The notes under the pieces: generated by a model
What the model was told of the DNA's origin: nothing
The model's input: the letters and a program-made list of their open reading frames with translations, nothing else
The model's database searches: none
Program-made: the position numbers and the translations under genes
Shown here: positions 30,562-38,181 of the stretch, one piece after another
Layout of the letters: every line of letters begins with the position of its first letter
Numbering within the stretch: position 1 is the stretch's first letter
From: JBBQAA01 sp038276395
Lineage (GTDB): Bacteria > Actinomycetota > Thermoleophilia > Solirubrobacterales > Solirubrobacteraceae
Direction: 5' to 3'
DNA length: 38,181 nt
Assembly (NCBI GenBank): GCA_038276395.1
Contig: JBBQAA010000035.1
Location: 1 to 38,181, forward strand

Positions 30562-31326
30562 GTGAGCCTCGCGCTGAAGCTCGTCCTGGCGCCCGCGCTC
30601 GTCGCGCTCGCCACGGTCCTCGGGCGGCGGCTGGGCCAGCACATCGGCGGGCTCGCCGGCTCGCTGCCCGTGGTCGCGGCGCCCATCGTCCTCATCTACG
30701 CGGTCGACCACGGGAACACCTACGCGCGCCATGCCGCGGCCTGGACCGTGTACGGCGTCGGGGCGCTCGTCGTCTTCTGCTGGGTCTACGCCGTGCTCGC
30801 GCCGCGCCTCGCCGCGCCGGCGCTCACCGTGCTGTGCTGGGGCGTCTTCGGCGCCCTCACGGGGTTCGCCTGGGCGGCCGAGCCGCCGCGCGGCGCCGGC
30901 CTGCCCGTCGCGCTCGCGCTGACCGCGCTCGTCGCCCTCTCCCTCGGCCGTCCCGCCCCGCCCGCCAAGGCTCCCGCCGAGGCCGTCGCCGGGCGCGACC
31001 TGGCCGCCCGGATGCTCGCCACCGCCGCGCTCGTGATCACCCTGACCTCGCTCGCGGGCTCGCTCGGCCCGCGGCTCTCCGGCCTGCTCGCGCCGTTCCC
31101 GATCATCACCGCCGTCCTTGCCGCCTTCACCCACGCGAGCGACGGCCCGGCCGCCGCGCGCGAGCTGCTGCGCGGCTACGCGCCCGGGCTCGCGTCCTTC
31201 GCCTCGTTCTTCTTCGTGCTCTCGCTGGCGCTCGGCCCGCTGCCGCTCGGGCTCGCCTTCGCCCTCGCGCTCCTCGCCGCGCTCGCCGGGCACACGCTCC
31301 TCTACCTGACCTGGCTGCGCGCCTAG
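30562..31326 (+). CDS. Polytopic membrane protein with two similar halves (254 aa)
   Basis: Almost the whole protein is hydrophobic, with about seven to eight membrane helices. Two related segments can be seen: GGLAGSLPVVAAPIVLIYAV then H-N-aromatic (about 29-58), and SGLLAPFPIITAVLAAFTHA (about 173-195). Each is followed by an Ala/Arg helix and a Phe/Val/Leu-rich helix. This suggests an internal duplication as in small transporters. The central loop (about 130-150) is Pro/Ala/Lys-rich and probably cytoplasmic. It resembles GlpM-like membrane proteins only loosely. The 105-bp gap before it has possible hairpins (ATGAT/ATCAT and a CCCCTGCC/GG..GTAGGGG pairing) but no gene. Confidence 0.78.
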   Translation: MSLALKLVLAPALVALATVLGRRLGQHIGGLAGSLPVVAAPIVLIYAVDHGNTYARHAAAWTVYGVGALVVFCWVYAVLAPRLAAPALTVLCWGVFGALTGFAWAAEPPRGAGLPVALALTALVALSLGRPAPPAKAPAEAVAGRDLAARMLATAALVITLTSLAGSLGPRLSGLLAPFPIITAVLAAFTHASDGPAAARELLRGYAPGLASFASFFFVLSLALGPLPLGLAFALALLAALAGHTLLYLTWLRA

Positions 31327-31366
31327 CCCTGGAGTTCGGAAACGTGGGGGAGAAGGGAACGGGGGA

Positions 31367-31810
31367 GTGGCGGAGGTCCTGAGCACCCGTGCGCTGAACC
31401 GCGCGCTGCTCGCGCGGCAGGGTCTCCTCGAGCGATGGCGCGTCGCTCCGCTGACGGCGATCGAGCGGCTCGTGGGTCTGCAGGCGCAGGCGCCGCAGGC
31501 ACCCTACGCCGGCCTCTTCGCCCCGGTGGCGGAGCTCGAGCCCGAGGCGCTGTCCCGGCTGCTTGCCGAGCGGGCGGCGGTGCGGCGCGCCCGGGTGTTC
31601 ACGCGCGGGGCCGTGCTCGTCGACGGCTTCGTCGCCGGTGCGTGGAGGTTTGATCGCGGCCGGAGCGGAACGGTGCTGCGCATCGAGCCGCTGCGCTCCC
31701 TCGGATCCGCGGAGCGCACCGAGGTCGGAGCCGAAGCCGAGCGCCTGCTCGCGTGGCACGAGCCCCGGGGCGAAGCGCTCGGGGTGGACCTGCGCGCTCG
31801 GCGCGGCTGA
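31367..31810 (+). pseudogene. Winged-helix (HTH_42/YcaQ-like) gene with internal deletion
   Basis: The first ~75 residues (LSTRALNRALLARQGLLERW, IERLVGLQAQAPQAPYAGLF) match the N-terminus of the winged-helix DNA-binding family PF06224. The last ~65 (VLVDGFVAGAWRFDRG, VLRIEPL, AEAERLLAWHEP) match its C-terminus. Normal members have about 350-400 residues; here the join is near 31590-31610 and roughly 200 residues are missing, in frame. The result is a 147-aa remnant with start GTG 31367 and a GGAGAAGGGA upstream. It is likely non-functional, although an intact short protein could still be made. Confidence 0.75.
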
Positions 31811-31873
31811 GGGGCCCGGCCGGCTCTCAGCAAAGATGAGACACACATCCGGCGGCTTCTGCGACTAGCTCTC

Positions 31874-32668
31874 GTGAACTTGGGGAAACACCGGCAGATG
31901 AGCGCGACCGTCTCGGCTCCGGTTCGGGGTTCCACCCCGGCGAGGTTCGTGCGGCGGGCGGCGCCGGCCGAGATGGCGCGGCTGATACTCGGGCGGCTGA
32001 CGCGGGAGCACCTGGCTTTCCTGGCCGGGCTGGCGCCGGTCGCGGTCCTCGGGCTCGAGCCCGGGGCCTGGGACGGTGCTCCGGCCGATCTGGGCGCGAG
32101 CAGCGTGAGCATCATGATCCTCTCGGGCTTCATCGGCAGCCGGCTCGGGTCGTGCGGGCGGACGTCGCTGGAGGTACTCGGTCCGGGCGACGTGCTGCGC
32201 CCGCGCCTCGAGCCCGACGGGGGCGGCGGGATCGACTGCGTCCAGAGCTGGCACGTTTACGTCCCGACCGAGGTGGCGCTCATCGGCGGACAGTTCTCCC
32301 GTCACATGACGGCTTCTCCGGAGTTCGGGGGTGCGCTGCTCGACTCCCTCGCCGGCCGTGCCCAGCGGCTGGCGTGTCAGGCGGCCATCAACTTTCAACC
32401 GTCGCTTCAGCAGCGGCTGTCGCTCACGCTCTGGCGCCTCGCCGATCGCTGGGGTCGGGTGACCCCGGGCGGTGTCCGGCTCCCGGTGCCGCTGCGCCAC
32501 CAAGACCTGGCTGCCCTCGTCGCGGCCCGGCGTCCCTCCGTCACCCATTCGCTGGGGCTCCTACGCCGGGAGGGGCTCGTCGCGCCCGTTCCCGAAGGCT
32601 GGCTGTTGGTCGGCTCGCCGCCGTCGCCGGGCCACGACGCCGCGCCGGTCGGGGGCGGAGTCTGGTGA
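31874..32668 (+). CDS. Crp/Fnr-family transcriptional regulator
   Basis: This 264-aa regulator has a weakly conserved cNMP-binding-like N-terminal domain (about 45-160; GFIGSRLGSCGRTSLEVLGP, GDVLRP), the long dimerisation helix (about 160-190; QPSLQQRLSLTLWRLADRWG) and a winged helix (LRHQDLAALVAARRPSVTHS then LGLLRREGLVAPV). No cysteine cluster of the Fnr type is seen, so an iron-sulfur sensor is unlikely. The start is GTG 31874, or ATG 31898 which removes eight residues. It is convergent with the minus-strand operon (25 bp from the pseudogene end). Target genes are unknown. Confidence 0.87.
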   Translation: MNLGKHRQMSATVSAPVRGSTPARFVRRAAPAEMARLILGRLTREHLAFLAGLAPVAVLGLEPGAWDGAPADLGASSVSIMILSGFIGSRLGSCGRTSLEVLGPGDVLRPRLEPDGGGGIDCVQSWHVYVPTEVALIGGQFSRHMTASPEFGGALLDSLAGRAQRLACQAAINFQPSLQQRLSLTLWRLADRWGRVTPGGVRLPVPLRHQDLAALVAARRPSVTHSLGLLRREGLVAPVPEGWLLVGSPPSPGHDAAPVGGGVW

Positions 32669-32692
32669 TGCAGCCGCGGATGTGGGCGCGAT

Positions 32693-33729
32693 TCACGACG
32701 CGGCGGGCCCACCGGCATCCGAGCCGCGTTCCTGCGCCGATATGGGGGCGTGCCGAGCCTCCGGCGGGCTGAGGTGCCGGCGGATCTCGAGTAGGCGCGG
32801 CGCGGGTTCGTCGGTGTCGATGAGCCCGGCCGTGCCCGGCCAGGCCTTCTCGAGATACGAGACATACGCCTCGTGGGAGCTGAGATCCGGTTCGTAGATC
32901 CGCCGACGGTGGACCCGCGGCCCGCCACTCGCCGCTCGCGCTCGCGGTCGTAGCGCTCAGCCGCCGCGGCGTCGCTCTCGGCGGGGCCGGAGCCCGGACT
33001 GCCGGAACGCTGCCGGGCGAGCGCCGTGAGGAGCCGTCTGACCCGGCGAGCCGGGGTGCTCGCGCTGGTGAGGAGCCCTTCGACGCGTTGTAGGGCGGCG
33101 TAGACGTGGTGCTGGGCGGCGGTGCCGTGCGGCAGCTGGGCGATCGTGTAGAGCAGCTGGGTGAGCAGCGTGATCACCGACTCGTAGTCCTCGGCGCTCG
33201 GCGTCGAGGTCCGGGCGCCCCCGGCCGCGATGGACCAGAGCCGCTTGCCCGAGCACGCGGTTGGCCCCGGAGCCGCGGCGGCGTACGTGGTAGTCGAGGT
33301 GGTGGCCGTGCGTGCACAGGACCCGGCCGAACGTGTAGGTCGGGTAGCGCAGCTCGACCTGCACGCCGTCGAGACGGCGTTCGAGCAGCCGGCGAAACCA
33401 CAGTTGCCGGCCGACCTGCTCGGCCAGATCCTCCCGGGGCTCGCCGGTGGCGAGCTCGAGCTCGATCAGATCCTGCGCCTGCTGGGCGATCAGATGGTGG
33501 TCGTGGTTGCCGGCCAGGAAGACCAGGCGCTTGCCCGGCAGGGATCGCGCAGCAGCGAGAGGAACCCGTCGGCGGCGTCGACGGCTTCGCCAACCGAGGC
33601 GAAGAGGAAGTCGAACAGATCGCCCACGTCGAGGTGAGGCGCCAGCAGCGCCAGCTCGTGATCATGGCGCAGCAGATCCTCCCCCGTCCAGGCTCCGAAG
33701 TGGCTGTCCGAGATCACCAGTGCTCGCAT
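32693..33729 (-). pseudogene. Decayed metallophosphoesterase gene
   Basis: Reading the minus strand across frames recovers one calcineurin-like phosphoesterase. It starts MRALVISDSHFGAWTGEDLL, continues DVGDLFDFLFASVGEA, then (other frame) KRLVFLAGNHDHHLIAQQ and VLCTHGHHLDYH, then (first frame) LLTQLLYTIAQLPHGTAAQ. The last segment (third frame) is RIYEPDLSSHEAYVSYLEKA to LEIRRHLSPPEA. Lesions are: about eight codons missing between LAPHLD and GDLFDF (near 33628); one C lost near 33541; one G gained near 33249; and a frame change with loss of about 50 codons near 32905. The last lesion removes the GHTH metal-binding block. It lies 19 bp after the SDR gene, as the last gene of that operon. Confidence 0.88.
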
Positions 33730-33748
33730 CGCGACCGTGCGCTCGTCG

Positions 33749-34738
33749 TCAGTACCGCCGCCGCTTCTCCTCGATCGTGTTGGAGGCCGCCTTGACAAAG
33801 GTGGCCCCCATCTTGGGCAGCGACTTCAGGAAGCTCGGCGTGAAGAAGCCCCGGGCCTTGTGGTCGAACTCGCCGTGGGCGCCGTGGTCGGCCTCGGCGT
33901 CGGCGGGCTCGTAGAGGTTGCTCGGCCGATCGGCGCGCACCTTCTGCGAGGTCAGCTGGCTGTCCCACGCTCCGATCGCGGCGTACTGGTTCCCCAGGCC
34001 GGGAGCCGCCCGCGCGACCGCCACGAGCATCTTGTTCCAGGACCCGACGACCTTCTCGCGGCGCCCGTCGAGCGCCACGTCGACGATGAACTTCGCCGGG
34101 ATCTCCGGCTCGTAGATCGGCGGCGCGGGCTGCGGATGGTCCTCGAAGACGGTCTGACACCAGTCGAACTGCGGCGTGTTGACCGCGGGCAGGTGCACCA
34201 TGCTCAGGCGGACGTTGCTCTTCTCGTGCAGGAGCTCCGCCCGTGTGGACTCGAAGAAGCCGCGGCAGGCGAACTTCGAGGAGCAGTAGGCCGACTGCAG
34301 CGGGATCCCGATGAACGCCAGCGCCGAGCCGACGTTGACGATCTGTCCCCGGTCGCGTGGACGCATCCGCGACAGTGCCGCCATCGTCCCCCAGACCTGC
34401 CCGAGGAAGGTGACCTCGACCGCGCGCTGGAAGTCCGCGGGCTCGACGTCCCAGGTCGGGGCGAACACGGTGGTCATGGCGTCGTTGACCCAGACGTCGA
34501 TCGGCCCGAGCTCCTCCTCGACGCGGCTCGCGGCGCTGTCCACCTGGTCGAACTGCGACACGTCGGTCGGGATGGCCAGCGCCCGCCGCCCGGCGTCACG
34601 CACCTCGGCGGCGGCGGCGTCAAGGCCGGCCTGGCCGCGGGCGAGCAGGGCCACGTCGAAGCCGCGCTCGGCGAACGCGCGCGCGGTGGCCCGGCCCACT
34701 CCTGCCGAGGCGCCGGTGATGACCGCTATCTGTCCCAT
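33749..34738 (-). CDS. Short-chain dehydrogenase/reductase with C-terminal extension
   Basis: This 329-aa classical-type SDR has the cofactor loop ITGASAGVGRATARAF, which, with no acidic residue directly after beta-2 and an Arg instead (LLARGQ), suggests NADP(H). The catalytic set is Ser138 (NVGSALAFIG), Tyr151 and Lys155 (SAYCSSKFA). The usual NAG structural motif is NDA. Beyond the ~245-residue fold is an ~80-residue tail with EKVVGSWNKMLVAVARAAPG and a basic end, seen in a subgroup of longer SDRs. The substrate is unknown. It is the third gene of a minus-strand operon behind VIT1 and GH15. Confidence 0.92.
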   Translation of the reverse strand: MGQIAVITGASAGVGRATARAFAERGFDVALLARGQAGLDAAAAEVRDAGRRALAIPTDVSQFDQVDSAASRVEEELGPIDVWVNDAMTTVFAPTWDVEPADFQRAVEVTFLGQVWGTMAALSRMRPRDRGQIVNVGSALAFIGIPLQSAYCSSKFACRGFFESTRAELLHEKSNVRLSMVHLPAVNTPQFDWCQTVFEDHPQPAPPIYEPEIPAKFIVDVALDGRREKVVGSWNKMLVAVARAAPGLGNQYAAIGAWDSQLTSQKVRADRPSNLYEPADAEADHGAHGEFDHKARGFFTPSFLKSLPKMGATFVKAASNTIEEKRRRY

Positions 34739-34766
34739 GTGCTCTCGGACCTCCTGTTGTTGGCTG

Positions 34767-36616
<1,850 letters not shown>

Positions 36617-36620
<4 letters not shown>

Positions 36621-37423
36621 CCGACCACCGAGGTCACGAGGTGCCCGATCCCGAAGCCCACCGCGGCGCTGATGGCCCCGATGATGAGGACCTGCACGCC
36701 GGCCCGCACCAGGTGCTGGCGCGCGACTCGGCCCTTCGCCACGCCCAGCACGAAGAGCGCCACGAGCGTGCAGACGAGGCTGATCGGCAGGGCCGTGCCG
36801 ATCGAGAAGAACGCGTACGGCCACAGCGGGATGACCGCCGAGCCCAGATAGGTCAGGCCGACGACGAACGCGTCGCCGCGCGCGGCGCCGCCCGAATCCG
36901 GGGAGAGCCCGAGCTCCTTCTGCACCTTGGTGCGCAGGAAGACGTTCGGGTTGGCCGCCAGGCCCTCGGCCACGGTGGCGGCCGCGCGCGCGGGGAGGCC
37001 CTCGGTTTCCAGCACGATGGCCAGCTCGGCGATCTCCCGGTCGCGGTGATCCTCCACCTCGCGGGCCTCGTCCTTGATCTCGGAGGCATAGAGAGCCTCC
37101 TCGGCTTCGCTCGCGAGGTAGGAGCCGCCCCCCATGGCGATGCTTCCGGCCACCGCCTCGGCCAGGCCCGCCACGAGGATCGCGGCCCGCCCCGGGTTCG
37201 CGGCCGCCATGCCGGTGACGACTCCGAGCGGCACGAGCAGCCCGTCCTGAGCGCCGAGGACGAACTCCCGCACGCGCGAGAGCCGCGCGATGCGATCGGC
37301 TTCGCCGAGCGCATGGTCCTGGATGTGGCGCTCCGCCTCGACTCGCACCGCGCCCTGCTCCGGCGTGCCGGCCCCGGCCGGCCGACCGGTGCCCTCGGTG
37401 CCCGGCGCAGGAAGCGGGGCCAT
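36617..37423 (-). CDS. VIT1/CCC1-family iron/manganese transporter
   Basis: This 268-aa membrane protein has the VIT1 signature REFVLGAQDGLLVPLGVVTGMA (in pieces, about 52-75), GLAEAVAGSIAMGGGSYLAS and a charged cytoplasmic metal-binding segment (EEALYASEIKDEAREVEDHR to VAEGLAANP, about 108-160). Three more membrane helices complete it (about 185-265). The N-terminal ~45 residues are hydrophilic. Such proteins move Fe(II) or Mn(II) out of the cytoplasm or into stores. It leads the minus-strand operon and is divergent from the EncFtn-like ferritin, which suggests shared metal control. Confidence 0.92.
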
Positions 37424-37675
37424 CGCTCAAGCCCGCCGGGGAGCAGCTGTTACCGGAACCGAGTCCTCGCCCGGCGGCCGGCGGAGCCGCGAGCCGGGGC
37501 GGAGGTGGCCCCTGCCGTCGGTCGACCGTCGCGAACTCACCTCTTCCCTGTTCCCGGGGAGCGAGAAGGACGATCCTCTCGTAGTCAGCGCGCGAACGTC
37601 CGGCTCGTCGCCACGTCACGGACGGGGAAGTATTCGAACGCGTGAAATCCACACCCGCCAACGAAGGGGATCCCG
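37424..37675. promoter_or_regulatory. Divergent control region between VIT1 and the EncFtn-like gene
   Basis: This 252-bp region serves two divergent genes. On the plus side an AT-richer AGTATTCGAAC (about 37629-37639) could be a -10, and a clear Shine-Dalgarno (GAAGGGGAT, 37663-37671) precedes the ATG at 37676. On the minus side GGTAACAG near 37451 could be part of a promoter. I see no clear Fur/IdeR/DtxR-type palindrome by eye. Confidence 0.45.
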
Positions 37676-37990
37676 ATGGGCTTCGATCAGTACCACGAAC
37701 CGGCTCACGACCTACCCGAGGAGACGCGCACGTTCGCGCGGATGAACGCGTCCCTGACCGAGGAGGCCGAGGCCATCGGCTGGTACGAGCAGCGCCTGGC
37801 CGTAGAGCAGGACGAGGAGGCGCGGGCCGTCATGAGCAACGCCCAGCAGGAGGAGTTCAAGCACTTCTGCATGGACCTCGAGTTCCTCCTGAGGCGCAAG
37901 TCGGTATGGCGCGAGATCGCGCAGGGAATCCTGTTCCGCGAGGGCCCGATCGTCGAGCACGGCGAGGAGGCCGAGGAGAACGCCTCCTGA
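37676..37990 (+). CDS. Encapsulated-ferritin-like (EncFtn) small ferritin
   Basis: This 104-aa protein closely follows the pattern of Rhodospirillum rubrum EncFtn, a two-helix ferritin with iron oxidation at a dimer interface. Shared blocks are HEP..LPEET near residue 7, EEAEAIGWYEQR (29-40), N then QQEEFKHFCMDLEFLLRR (about 55-74), W, and LFREGPI near the end. The EncFtn iron ligands correspond to Glu30, Glu60 and His63, with Trp36 and Tyr37 conserved. The tail is short and acidic (EEAEENAS) and lacks the Gly/Leu-rich targeting peptide that sends EncFtn into encapsulin shells. No encapsulin gene is in view. A strong Shine-Dalgarno is present. Confidence 0.85.
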   Translation: MGFDQYHEPAHDLPEETRTFARMNASLTEEAEAIGWYEQRLAVEQDEEARAVMSNAQQEEFKHFCMDLEFLLRRKSVWREIAQGILFREGPIVEHGEEAEENAS

Positions 37991-38099
37991 TGTACCCTCG
38001 GGCCAGGGCTCGTGACACGCGTGAGCCGCGGGGGAGCGGGGGCGTCAGCTTGCGGACCGTTCCTGCTTTGGGCGTTGGGGCCCGGGGTAGGCGGCGCGT

Positions 38100-38181
38100 G
38101 TGAGTTTTCTCCGCGAGGCGTTTGGCGGGAAGAACCCGTTCGTGCTCCGGGTGGCGATCGTCGCCGCGGTCGGGGGTTTTC
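38100..38181 (+). CDS. Start of a probable MFS sugar porter (3' truncated by window edge)
   Basis: Only 27 codons are visible. They start at GTG 38100 and read MSFLREAFGGKNPFVLRVAI followed by VAAVGGF at the edge. The pattern of a short polar N-terminus and then a helix ending VAAVGG(F/L) is the usual start of sugar:proton symporters of the major facilitator superfamily, which go on to the GYDTGV block. The call depends on sequence beyond the window. Confidence 0.6.
   Translation, partial: MSFLREAFGGKNPFVLRVAIVAAVGGF

Noticed and set aside
33174..33665. Separate small genes on the minus strand in 32.7-33.8 kb
   Set aside because: Pieces in different frames join into one phosphoesterase when read in order, so they are fragments of one broken gene.
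36621..37661. Long upstream extension of the GH15 frame
   Set aside because: The frame is open to 37661 but overlaps the VIT1 gene in another frame on the same strand. The ATGA overlap at 36617-36620 and the family N-terminus fix the start.
37991..38099. Encapsulin shell gene following the EncFtn-like gene
   Set aside because: The 109-bp gap has no coding start for a shell protein, and the next frame (38100 on) begins like an MFS transporter.

Overview
The window is a very GC-rich chromosomal segment. Gene order and protein flavour point to an actinobacterium, most likely class Thermoleophilia (Solirubrobacterales or a relative). The lineage is inferred: the order smc, ftsY, ffh, rpsP, khpA, rimM, trmD, rplS, lepB, rnhB, yraN, comM, dprA, then a tyrosine recombinase and a WhiG-type sigma factor, is actinobacterial. 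The Ala/Arg/Glu-rich proteins, GTG starts and TANNNT boxes a few bases before start codons fit as well.

Bases 1-7500 hold the 3' part of smc, a membrane-bound PAS-GGDEF-EAL protein, ftsY, and an nfeD/stomatin pair. Bases 7501-8189 carry no gene but hold a ~269-bp tandem duplication with two copies of a ~112-bp hairpin element. Bases 8190-17019 are a compact block for SRP, ribosome maturation, RNase HII, DNA uptake and thiamine, with many 4-bp start/stop overlaps. Bases 17059-25069 hold small unknown genes, ilvD, a hydrolase, a 5'-nucleotidase-like HAD protein, an acyltransferase/epimerase pair and an L,D-transpeptidase. This block separates dprA from the recombinase and sigma genes (25041-26759) that I would expect closer by. 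Next come a non-canonical EF-G homologue, a zinc-ribbon protein, RNase HI and a membrane protein.

From about 31.3 kb the region becomes accessory. It has a winged-helix gene that has lost its middle, a Crp/Fnr regulator, and a decayed metallophosphoesterase. The latter sits at the end of a minus-strand operon, VIT1-like transporter, GH15 glycosidase, SDR, pseudogene. Divergent from that operon is a small protein strongly resembling encapsulated ferritin (EncFtn), with no shell gene visible. The window closes in the first codons of a probable MFS sugar porter.

The two most notable signals are: (1) a 111-113-bp repeat with imperfect terminal inverted repeats and a conserved core, present three times plus one degenerate copy, whose hairpin stems differ in sequence but still pair; and (2) the orphan EncFtn-like ferritin next to a VIT1-type metal transporter. 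A third, broader pattern is the frequent -10-like hexamer 5-12 nt before start codons, which suggests widespread leaderless transcription.
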